In this document: piece by piece, positions 25,982-33,159 of the stretch
Numbering within the stretch: position 1 is the first letter of the stretch
Layout of the letters: the number at the start of each line of letters is the position of its first letter
Assembly: GCA_009835985.1 (NCBI GenBank)
Contig: VXWI01000098.1
Span: 1-35,989 of the forward strand
Origin: Acidobacteriota bacterium
Lineage (GTDB): Bacteria > Acidobacteriota > Vicinamibacteria > Marinacidobacterales > Marinacidobacteraceae
Direction of reading: 5' to 3'
Length of the DNA stretch: 35,989 nucleotides
Position numbers and translations under genes: made by a program
The notes under the pieces: model-generated
Databases searched by the model: none
What the model was told of the DNA's origin: nothing
Seen by the model: the letters and a program-made list of their open reading frames with translations, nothing else

Positions 25982-27005
25982 TGAAGATCCGCTGCAACTC
26001 CCGGGCGTCGGTCGTCCGGGTGAGGGCGAGACGAAGCAGGATGCGCGCCTTCTGCGGATGGAGGTTGTCGGCGGTGATTTCGCCCCGCGCCGCAGTGCGA
26101 TCGCTGAGCACGACGCGGCCGGACCCCTTGCGGCTGCCCTGCACCACCACCACGCCCGCCGCACGCGCCTCCAGCACCGCGTTCCCGTAAGCCGGCGATC
26201 CGTCGGCCAGGATGATCCCCTTCGCGCCCTCCTTCACCAGCGCATCGATAGGGGCTCGGGAGGCCTCTTGATACCCGTAGACCACGTCCACCTGGGGTAG
26301 TTCTTCGATGCCGTCGAGGTCGAACTCGGTGTCGGCGGTGTGGCGGGTGACCGGGGAGCGGTAGAGCACCACCCGGTCGGCGTCGGCGAACCCGAGGGGG
26401 CCGACGTCGGGAGAAACGAACGTCTCGATGTGGTAGGTGTGCCGCTTGGTGACGAAGCGCGCCGAGTGGATGGTGTCGTTGAGCAGCACCAGGACCCCCT
26501 TTCCGGCGGCCTCGGGAGTGAGCACGGTGCGGACGGCGCCCAGGAAGTTGAGCGGCCCGTCCCGGCTGACCGCCGTCCAGGGCCGCATCGAGCCGATGAC
26601 GACGATCGGTTTCGTGGTCCTGACGGTGAGGTGGAGGAAATAGGCCGTTTCCTCCAGGGTGGTCGTGCCGTGGGTGACCACCGCGCCGGCCACCTCCGGC
26701 CGCTCCAGCTCGGTCATGAGCTGGCGGGCGAGCGGCAGCCCCTGTTCGGCGCCCATCCGGGTGCTGCTGACCGCCGAGATCGCTTCCACCTCGATGCGCG
26801 CGAGACGCGAAGCCTCGGGCACGGCCTCGACGATCGTCGCGCCGTCGATGCGCCCCTCGCGGTACTCCGCGAGCTTCAGGCGGTCCTTGCCGAGGCTCTG
26901 GATGGTGCCGCCGGTGGTGAAGAGCTTGACCACCGGCAGCTCCTGCCCCTGCACGGCCCCGGGCAGCAGGAGCGCCGCGAGCGCGGCCGCTCGGATCCCG
27001 GACAC
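25971..27005 (-). CDS. Exported type II L-asparaginase/glutaminase-like amidohydrolase
   Basis: A 344-residue protein including a signal peptide (residues 1-20, AVQGQ cleavage region), placing it in the periplasm. TTGGTIQ contains the nucleophile-position Thr34 (AnsB Thr12). VVTHGTTTLEETAYF contains Thr114 (Thr89). RFVTKRHT contains Lys187 (Lys162). One difference stands out: the Asp of HGTDT (Asp90) is Thr115 here, which may change activity or specificity. The C-terminus NLHPQKARILLRLALTRT is typical. It hydrolyses asparagine or a related amide to the acid and ammonia, if active. The GTG start follows GAGGGGAG by 7 bases; that site overlaps the amidase stop. It is the middle gene of amidase - asparaginase - pseudo-asparaginase. 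Confidence 0.88.
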   Translation of the reverse strand: MSGIRAAALAALLLPGAVQGQELPVVKLFTTGGTIQSLGKDRLKLAEYREGRIDGATIVEAVPEASRLARIEVEAISAVSSTRMGAEQGLPLARQLMTELERPEVAGAVVTHGTTTLEETAYFLHLTVRTTKPIVVIGSMRPWTAVSRDGPLNFLGAVRTVLTPEAAGKGVLVLLNDTIHSARFVTKRHTYHIETFVSPDVGPLGFADADRVVLYRSPVTRHTADTEFDLDGIEELPQVDVVYGYQEASRAPIDALVKEGAKGIILADGSPAYGNAVLEARAAGVVVVQGSRKGSGRVVLSDRTAARGEITADNLHPQKARILLRLALTRTTDARELQRIFNEY

Positions 27006-27012
27006 GAACTCG

Positions 27013-27020
27013 CTCCCCTC
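27013..27020 (-). promoter_or_regulatory. Shine-Dalgarno of the asparaginase gene, overlapping the amidase stop
   Basis: GAGGGGAG on the minus strand, 7 bases before the GTG at 27005 and sharing two bases with the TGA of the amidase gene. It supports GTG 27005 as the start and tight coupling of the two genes. Confidence 0.7.
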
Positions 27021-28713
27021 AGAGGTTCGGACGGTGGGTGTGGTAGTCGGTCGCGTCCTGGAGCGCCTTCGCGGCGAGCAGGAGCCGCTCCTCGCCGTAA
27101 ACCTGTCCCAGGAGCGCGATGCCGGTCGGGGTCCCGTCCGGGTCGAAGCCGTTCGGCACCGTCACCACCGGGTTCCCGGTCATGCTGGTGAGCGCGTTGA
27201 TCGCGCGCCAGGGGGACACGACGGCGTCGAGCCCCTCCATGATGCCGGCCAGTTCCTCCATGAACAGGTAGCGGATCCGGTTGGCCTGCAGCCACTCGAC
27301 CGCCGGCACCAAGTGCGACGCCCGCAGCTCGCCGCGGTGTCCCTGCCGCACCAGGTTCTCGTCCTGCCGGTTCCGCTTGAACTCGTCGAAACCGGTGGAG
27401 CGCTCCACGTACTCGATGAAGTAGATGAGCCGGTCGCGCGGGATCTCGACGGGTTTCAGGTCGTAGCCGAGCGAGCGGAGGGTGTCGAGGGTCCGGCGGG
27501 CGTGCTCGAGGTTCTCGGGGTCGTTCTCCGACTCGAGCTGCTCGAACGCCGACGCGAAGTAGCCGAGCCGCAGCCCGCTCGCGGAAGCCGCGCCGTCCCA
27601 GTTGAAGGGAACCCCCTGGACGCAGGCGAGGTCGGTGCCGTCGGGGCCGGCGATGGCGTGCAGGATGAGCGCGCCATCCTCCACGCCGCGCGTCATGGGT
27701 CCGATCTTGTCAAGCGAGAACCCCGCGGCCATCACCCCGGTCCGGGGGACCCGGCCGAAGGTCGGGCGGAGGCCGACGACGCCGCAGCGGATCGAAGGGG
27801 AGAGGATGGACCCGCCGGTGTCGGTCCCGATCGCGAACCCCACGAGCCCGCCGCCGGCCGCCGATCCCGAGCCCGCGGACGAGCCGCTGGAGCCTTCCTC
27901 CGGATTCCACGGGTTGTTCGTGCGGCCGCCGAACCAGTTGTGGCCGAACGCAAGTTCCCCGGTCGTCAGCTTGGCGACGAGCACCGCGCCCGCCGCGTCG
28001 AGGCGTTCGACGACGGCGGCGTCCGTGTCGATGATCTGGTTCTCGAAGACGCCGGCGCCCCAGGTGGTCGGGTAGCCGCGCACCGCGATGATGTCCTTGG
28101 CGCCCCACGGGATGCCGTGCAGCGGGCCGCGGTAGTTGCCGGCGGCGATCTCCTCGTCCGCCTCCCGGGCTTGCTGGCGCGCCCGGTCCGCGGTCAGGTT
28201 CACGACGCAGTTGAGGACGGGGTTCAGCCGCTCGAGCCGGGCCAGGTACATGTCGGTCAGCTCGGCGGAACTCACCTGCCGGGTCTCGACCAGGCGGGCC
28301 AGGTGGGTCAGCGGCCAGGACGCGGCCTCTTCGAGGTCCGCGGGACGCGACACCTCGGGAGCCGCACCCTGACGCATCTCCCGCTCGAAGCGGTCGAACG
28401 TCATCCCGGGGACGACGGGGTTGAAATAGAGGGGCGACGGCACCGAGTTGTCGATGCGCCGCGCCCGCATGTCCTGGTAGTGGCCGAAGTTCTTCTCGAC
28501 CTCGTCCACCATCAGTTCGTATTCCTCGTCGGTGAACTCGAGCCCGGCGAGGGCCGCCGCCTCCTTCATCATCCCGATGGTCAGGCCCTCGGCGCCGGTC
28601 TCCTGGAGGCGGGCCCAGAGGACGCCGGGGAAGAGCGTCGCGCCGAGTCCGGCGCCCGAGAAATAGGCGAGGAACTTCCTCCGAGCGTGTTCGTTCCGGT
28701 TCGTCCGATGCAT
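27019..28713 (-). CDS. Tat-exported amidase-signature enzyme
   Basis: A 564-residue protein. ARRKFLAYFSGAGLGATLFPG near the N-terminus is a twin-arginine type signal. Residues 40-120 hold a family-specific helical segment. The amidase-signature domain starts near 130 with WPLTHLARLVETRQVSSAELTDMYLARLERLNP. The Ser-cisSer-Lys triad is visible: Lys206 in GIPWGAKDI, the Gly/Ser-rich loop GSSGSSAGSGSAAGG (about 274-288) and the nucleophile Ser302 in GTDTGGSILSPS. It hydrolyses an amide, substrate unknown. The ATG at 28713 is preferred over the adjacent GTG at 28716 because GAGGT lies 6 bases away from it. It leads a three-gene unit with two asparaginase homologues, so all three products act outside the cytoplasm on amides. 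Confidence 0.92.
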   Translation of the reverse strand: MHRTNRNEHARRKFLAYFSGAGLGATLFPGVLWARLQETGAEGLTIGMMKEAAALAGLEFTDEEYELMVDEVEKNFGHYQDMRARRIDNSVPSPLYFNPVVPGMTFDRFEREMRQGAAPEVSRPADLEEAASWPLTHLARLVETRQVSSAELTDMYLARLERLNPVLNCVVNLTADRARQQAREADEEIAAGNYRGPLHGIPWGAKDIIAVRGYPTTWGAGVFENQIIDTDAAVVERLDAAGAVLVAKLTTGELAFGHNWFGGRTNNPWNPEEGSSGSSAGSGSAAGGGLVGFAIGTDTGGSILSPSIRCGVVGLRPTFGRVPRTGVMAAGFSLDKIGPMTRGVEDGALILHAIAGPDGTDLACVQGVPFNWDGAASASGLRLGYFASAFEQLESENDPENLEHARRTLDTLRSLGYDLKPVEIPRDRLIYFIEYVERSTGFDEFKRNRQDENLVRQGHRGELRASHLVPAVEWLQANRIRYLFMEELAGIMEGLDAVVSPWRAINALTSMTGNPVVTVPNGFDPDGTPTGIALLGQVYGEERLLLAAKALQDATDYHTHRPNL

Positions 28714-28768
28714 CACGCCACCTCGATTCGCGAGTCTACCGGGGACGCGTCCCGGAGCGCCCGTGCGC

Positions 28769-28820
28769 AGCGCCGGCCTCCGGCCGGCATCGACCGCCGA
28801 GAGGCGGTCGATGCCGCGGT
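28769..28820 (+). repeat. Dispersed two-hairpin intergenic element, copy 4, with a long second stem
   Basis: Begins AGCGCCGGCCTCCGGCCGGC like the other copies. The second hairpin is extended: the arm CGGCATCGACCGCC (28785-28798), loop GAGA (28799-28802) and its perfect complement (28803-28816) give 14 pairs. Because the long stem uses part of the 3' arm of hairpin 1, the two hairpins are mutually exclusive here. It lies between the Asp-box gene end and the amidase start. There is no T-run, so it is not a classical intrinsic terminator. Confidence 0.85.
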
Positions 28821-28851
28821 ACGCCGTTCCAGGCGGATCGCGCGTCGGCTG

Positions 28852-28865
28852 GAACGCCGGCGTTC
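28852..28865. other. 14-base perfect palindrome GAACGCCGGCGTTC
   Basis: It lies 19 bases beyond the stop of the Asp-box gene, in the same 171-base gap as repeat copy 4. It could be a protein-binding dyad or part of a transcript-end structure. No loop separates the arms, so a stable RNA hairpin would lose its central pairs. Confidence 0.4.
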
Positions 28866-28884
28866 GCCGACCCGCGCTCCCTGG

Positions 28885-31800
28885 CTAGCCCGGGATCTTC
28901 CTCCCGGGCGTCCACGGGGCGCCCGCCGCTTCGAGGTCGGCCTCGAGCTGCGCGAGGTCCTGGTCCACCAGCGTCCGTAGTTCTCTCCGGAGCGCTTCGA
29001 ACTCCCCGGCTGCGATGCGGAGGCTCTCGCGCTGGGTCTCAGTGGGGGTCTGCCGGGTGTCCCAGTGGCCCCCGGCGATCCCCCCGACCCGGCCGCGGAT
29101 GGAGGGCGCGGCGGGGTGGTTGCGTGACTGACGCACCGGGTCGCCGTTCAGCCGGACTTCGAGATCGGAGAGCGTCCGCAGGATGGTGTCCATCCGCCCG
29201 TAGAGCGTCTCGCCGGCGCGCGGGGTCTCGTTGAGGGCCGCGCGCAGGTGCCGCAGCCGCTCCCGGACCCGGCCGGCCTCGGCCGCCGCCCCGTGAATCT
29301 GCCGGAGGAGCGCCGCGGTCTCCTGCTGGAAGGCCGCCACCGCCTCCGGATCGACCCCTTCGGGCAGGTTCGGTACCGGCTTCACCCCGAACCGCTGCGG
29401 CTCGCCCAGACTCCGGGCCCCGTCCCGCGTCACTGCCACGAGCTGCGCCTGGTACTCGCCGGGCGCCATGAGCGGACCCTGCGGCGGCCGGACCCAGGGC
29501 GGCGAGAACCCCGGCGTCGTCAGGTTCACCGGATTGGGCGCCGGGCCGCGGAGGTCCCAGGCCACCCGATGGACGCCCTTCGTCGCCGAACCCGCGATCC
29601 GCCGCACCGGCTCGCCGTTCGCGTCCCGGATCACCACGAACACCGCCGGGTCCGCCTCGAGTTCCTCGATCCGCAGGGTGTCGAAGCCGGGGAAGGCGAC
29701 GTCGCCGCCCTGCTCGCGGGTCTCCTTTTCGCTCTCGCGCCGCTCTTCCTGCGCCGTCTGCAGATCCTCGGCGAGGAAGTAGGTGAACACCGCGCCGAAC
29801 GGCGGGTTGTCCGCCACGAACGCGGTGCTGCCCTGCGTCGGCCGGCCGGGCGCCTGCGCCGGGATCGAAGGCACGTACCACCACGCATCGCGGAGCGGGA
29901 ACAGCGCGGAATCACCCGAACGGACGACCGCCGCCATGCCCCGCAGCGGCGCGTAGTCATCCAGAACGTAGAAGCCGCGCCCGAAGGTCGCTCCGACCAG
30001 ATCGTCGTCCCGCCGTTGCACCTTCAGGTCCCGGAACGAGATCGTCGGGGCGCCCTTCAGCTTGACCCAGTTCGTCCCGCCGTTCCACGAGACGTGCATC
30101 CCGAACTCGGCGCCCAGGAACAGAAGGTCCGGGTCCTCGTGGTCTTGCTGGATGGCCCAGACGATGGTGCCGTCGGGCAGGTCGCCGGCGATGGACTCCC
30201 AGGACGCGCCCCGGTCCCGGCTCCGGTAGAGATAGGTGCGGAAATCACCCATCTTGTGGTTGTCCGCCACCACGAAGAAGGTGTCGGCATCATGCTGGGA
30301 CGCCTCGATGTCGTTGAAGAAGGAAAGCGCGGGGAGGTCCGGAATCGCTGCCGTTCGGGTCCAGTTGGCCCCGGCGTCGCCGCTCACGTGGACCAGGCCG
30401 TCGTCGCTCGCCGCGAACAGCACTCCCTCGGCGACCGGGGATTCGGACATCCCGGTCAGGGTCGCGTAGCGCGACATGGCGTTCGTGTCGTGGAGCGCGT
30501 CCACGCTCCAGATCCGGTCGTAGAAGGGGAGTTCGTAGCGGTTCCGGCCGGTGGTCAGGTCGCCGCTGACCACAGTCCAGGACTGGCCCCGGTCCTCGCT
30601 GCGCCACACCCGCTGCGAACCGAAGTAGAGGCGGTCGGGGTTGTGGGGGCTGATGAAGATGGGGGAGTCCCAGTTCCAGCGCTCGGGCGGCTCGCCGGGC
30701 GCGGCAACCGGCCCGATGTGCAGCACCTCGTCGCTCTTCCGGTCGGCGCGGTAGAGGTTCCCCTGCTGCGTCATCAGATACATGATGTTCGGATCGCGCG
30801 GATCGATATCCACCCCGTAGCCGTCGGCCCCGAGCGGCGCGTACCAATCGCGGTTCCGGACTCCTTCCATGTTCAGGGTCCGGGAAGGCCCGTGCAGGGT
30901 GCCGAGGTCCTGCGCTCCGCCGAGGATGTCGTAGAACGGTGCGCCGTTGCTGAGCGCGACCTTGTAGAACTGCGAGACGGGCATGTTGGGAAAGTGCCGC
31001 CAGGTCACCCCGTCGTCGAAGGACTCGTAGAGCCCCGCGTCCGTGCCGACGATGAGGTGCGCGGGATCGTCGGGATCGATCCAGAGCGCGTGGTTGTCGC
31101 TGTGCTTCTCCCGCCCGGTGCCGAGGTAGTCGAAGGTCTTCCCGCCGTCCCGGGTGACGTGGATGAAGACGTCCATCTGGTACACCACGTCCGGGTCGGT
31201 CGGAGACGCCTCGATCTCCTGGTAGTAGTGCGGCCCGGTACCTCCCGAGAGGTAGGGGTTCCGCCGTTCCCAGCTCTCGCCCCGGTCGAGGGAGCGGTAG
31301 AAGCCGCGCTCCTCCTCGTCGGCCTCGATGGTGGCGTAGACGAGGCGCGGGTCCGCGGGCGTCACCGCCAGTCCGATCTTGCCGACATCGCCTTTCGGGA
31401 GGCCCGTCGTGATCTTGCGGAACGTGCGGCCGCCGTCCTCGGACTTGTGGATCCCGGAGCCGGGCCCTCCCGCGAGGAAGGACCAGACGTGCCGCCGACG
31501 CTGGTAGGCCGCCGCGTAGACGGTGTCCGGATCGCCGGGGGCGAACTCCAGGTCGGTCGCCCCGGTGTCGGGGCCGAGGTCGAGCGTCCGTGTCCAGGTG
31601 GCGCCGCCGTCCTCGGTCCGGTAGACCCCGCGTTCGCCCCCGCCGTTCCAGAGCGGCCCCTCGGCGGCCACCAGGATGGTGTCCCCGTCCCGCGGGTCCA
31701 CCAGGATCCTGCCGATGTGCTGGGAGCCGGCGAGCCCCACCTGCTCCCAGTTGGCGCCGCCGTCGCGGCTCCGGTAGACGCCGTCACCCCAGCCGACGTG

Positions 31801-32205
31801 GCGTCCGCTCACGTTCTCCCCGGTGCCCAGCCAGACCACTTCCGGGTCGGAGGGGTCGAGGGCGACCGTCCCGAGGGAGTAGGACGGGTACTCGTCGAAG
31901 ATCGGGTTCCAGGTGGTTCCGCCGTTCTCCGTCTTCCAGAGTCCGCCGGAACCGACGACCACGTACCAGGTGGAGCGCCGCTCCGGATGTACCGCGATGT
32001 CCGCGATGCGGCCGCCCATGAGGGCCGGGCCGACGCCGCGGAGCTTCAGGCCTCCGATCGCCTTCGCGATGGAGCCGGCTCCCGCGTCCGGCGTCTGCCC
32101 GGCCCCGGAGGCGGCCGCGAGCAGCAGGCTCGCGACGAGGGTCGCGGTCAGGCCCCGGCGGGTGTGGGGAGGGCGGCAATGGGTGTCGGCGGTGGTTGGG
32201 AACAT
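28885..32205 (-). CDS. Large secreted Asp-box (BNR/VPS10-like) beta-propeller protein
   Basis: A 1106-residue protein with a signal peptide (HTRRGLTATLVASLLLAAASGAGQ). Residues about 50-720 carry eleven Asp-box repeats of the S/T-x-D-x-G-x-x-W/F type, for example TENGGTTW, SRDGGANW, TEDGGATW, SEDGGRTF, SFDDGVTW, SEDRGQSW and SWNGGTNW, the sign of one or two sialidase/sortilin-like propellers. Residues about 850-935 resemble a beta-sandwich module (GPLMAPGEYQAQLVA), followed by a charged helical region to the end. Homologues are often labelled glycosyl hydrolase or VPS10 domain protein and occur in many copies in Gemmatimonadota and Acidobacteriota; no enzymatic residues are established. The ATG at 32205 is chosen because GAAGGAGGG lies at a proper distance from it; an upstream ATG at 32214 directly abuts that site. 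Confidence 0.88.
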   Translation of the reverse strand: MFPTTADTHCRPPHTRRGLTATLVASLLLAAASGAGQTPDAGAGSIAKAIGGLKLRGVGPALMGGRIADIAVHPERRSTWYVVVGSGGLWKTENGGTTWNPIFDEYPSYSLGTVALDPSDPEVVWLGTGENVSGRHVGWGDGVYRSRDGGANWEQVGLAGSQHIGRILVDPRDGDTILVAAEGPLWNGGGERGVYRTEDGGATWTRTLDLGPDTGATDLEFAPGDPDTVYAAAYQRRRHVWSFLAGGPGSGIHKSEDGGRTFRKITTGLPKGDVGKIGLAVTPADPRLVYATIEADEEERGFYRSLDRGESWERRNPYLSGGTGPHYYQEIEASPTDPDVVYQMDVFIHVTRDGGKTFDYLGTGREKHSDNHALWIDPDDPAHLIVGTDAGLYESFDDGVTWRHFPNMPVSQFYKVALSNGAPFYDILGGAQDLGTLHGPSRTLNMEGVRNRDWYAPLGADGYGVDIDPRDPNIMYLMTQQGNLYRADRKSDEVLHIGPVAAPGEPPERWNWDSPIFISPHNPDRLYFGSQRVWRSEDRGQSWTVVSGDLTTGRNRYELPFYDRIWSVDALHDTNAMSRYATLTGMSESPVAEGVLFAASDDGLVHVSGDAGANWTRTAAIPDLPALSFFNDIEASQHDADTFFVVADNHKMGDFRTYLYRSRDRGASWESIAGDLPDGTIVWAIQQDHEDPDLLFLGAEFGMHVSWNGGTNWVKLKGAPTISFRDLKVQRRDDDLVGATFGRGFYVLDDYAPLRGMAAVVRSGDSALFPLRDAWWYVPSIPAQAPGRPTQGSTAFVADNPPFGAVFTYFLAEDLQTAQEERRESEKETREQGGDVAFPGFDTLRIEELEADPAVFVVIRDANGEPVRRIAGSATKGVHRVAWDLRGPAPNPVNLTTPGFSPPWVRPPQGPLMAPGEYQAQLVAVTRDGARSLGEPQRFGVKPVPNLPEGVDPEAVAAFQQETAALLRQIHGAAAEAGRVRERLRHLRAALNETPRAGETLYGRMDTILRTLSDLEVRLNGDPVRQSRNHPAAPSIRGRVGGIAGGHWDTRQTPTETQRESLRIAAGEFEALRRELRTLVDQDLAQLEADLEAAGAPWTPGRKIPG

Positions 32206-32214
32206 GAGTTGCAT

Positions 32215-32223
32215 CCCTCCTTC
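32215..32223 (-). promoter_or_regulatory. Shine-Dalgarno deciding the start of the Asp-box gene
   Basis: GAAGGAGGG on the minus strand. It is 9 bases from the ATG at 32205 but adjacent to the ATG at 32214, so 32205 is the likelier start. Confidence 0.7.
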
Positions 32224-32283
32224 ATGAGGCGCCCGGCGCTGGTGGGCGCCGCAGGTGCGAATGCTAGAGTGAAGACGAACCGA

Positions 32284-33159
32284 ATGGACAGCCGGGAACG
32301 CAGAGTGTCCAAGAGCGTCAACGAGAAGGGCGCGCTTCCCGTGCCCGCGGACGGGACCCTGCGCCGCTGGCCCGCCCCCCGCGTTCACGCGCTCAGCCGG
32401 ACCACCATCCTGGCGCTCGTGGCGCTGAGCTTCACCGGCCTCCTCGTCGTTCCCACCACCTGGTGGGGATGGACCCTGGACATCCTGGTCCGGAGCTGGC
32501 TGGCCTTCATCGGCACCGTGATGGCGCACGAAGGCGTTCACGGCCTCCTCGGCCGGACGCGCGGGGCCAACGCCTTGTGGGGCCGCTTGGCGCTGCTCCC
32601 CGTCCTCGTGCCCTTCACGAACTTCCGGGGTACCCACCTCCGGCACCACCTGCATACCAACGAGCCGGGGAAGGATCCGGACCTCTTCCTGGATACGCCA
32701 CACAAGTGGCAACTCCCCTTCCGCGCGGTGGCGATGCCGCACCAGTGGTTCTTCTGGCTGCGCCGGCGCGGCGGGCTTCCCCCCGGCCACGCGCGCGACC
32801 TGTTCCTGAACTATCTGGCCATCGCGGCCTGTTATCTTCCCGTCGCCGTCCTGGTGGGCCCCTGGCGACTCGTGACGGGGGTCCTTCCGGTCTGTGTCCT
32901 CGTGTCGCTCGTGCTCTGGATCCCCTTCGCCCACCTCACCCATGAGGGCTATTCCACCGGTGATCCCGCCGCGCGATCGCACAACTGGTTCGGCTGGCTG
33001 GCCTACTGGTTCTCCTTCGGGTTGTCGATGCATCGCGAACACCATCTGAGACCGCATCTCGCCTGGATCGAACTCCACCAGCTCGTCGAACGCGACCCCG
33101 AGCGGCGCCGGATTCCGCGGCGCGACATCTGGCGACAAGCGCCCTCCCAAGCCGTCTGA
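32284..33159 (+). CDS. Membrane fatty-acid desaturase/hydroxylase superfamily protein
   Basis: A 291-residue integral membrane protein with the three histidine clusters of the di-iron desaturase/hydroxylase superfamily: HEGVH (82-86), HLRHH (118-122) and HREHH (250-254), with further HLTHEGY at 217-223. Hydrophobic segments lie at about 40-60, 68-82, 100-112, 175-192 and 196-216. The enzyme would introduce a double bond or hydroxyl into a lipid, acyl chain or carotenoid, using oxygen and an electron donor. The best start is the ATG at 32284; a GTG at 32305 would be shorter. It diverges from the Asp-box gene across 78 bases. Its stop overlaps the presumed CTG start of the next gene, making it the first gene of a three-gene set. 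Confidence 0.85.
   Translation: MDSRERRVSKSVNEKGALPVPADGTLRRWPAPRVHALSRTTILALVALSFTGLLVVPTTWWGWTLDILVRSWLAFIGTVMAHEGVHGLLGRTRGANALWGRLALLPVLVPFTNFRGTHLRHHLHTNEPGKDPDLFLDTPHKWQLPFRAVAMPHQWFFWLRRRGGLPPGHARDLFLNYLAIAACYLPVAVLVGPWRLVTGVLPVCVLVSLVLWIPFAHLTHEGYSTGDPAARSHNWFGWLAYWFSFGLSMHREHHLRPHLAWIELHQLVERDPERRRIPRRDIWRQAPSQAV

Noticed and set aside
28786..28815. Rho-independent terminator
   Set aside because: The stem is strong, but neither strand has a following T-run, and the sequence belongs to the dispersed element.
32206..33150. N-terminal extension of the Asp-box gene to 33150 on the minus strand
   Set aside because: The extension is antisense to the desaturase with its three His boxes, and a signal peptide and a strong ribosome site mark the start at 32205.
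29248..33159. Very long open frame of 1303 codons on the plus strand
   Set aside because: It is antisense to the Asp-box gene, whose product has a signal peptide and eleven clear repeats. The long frame results from high GC; only its last 292 codons, the desaturase, look like protein.
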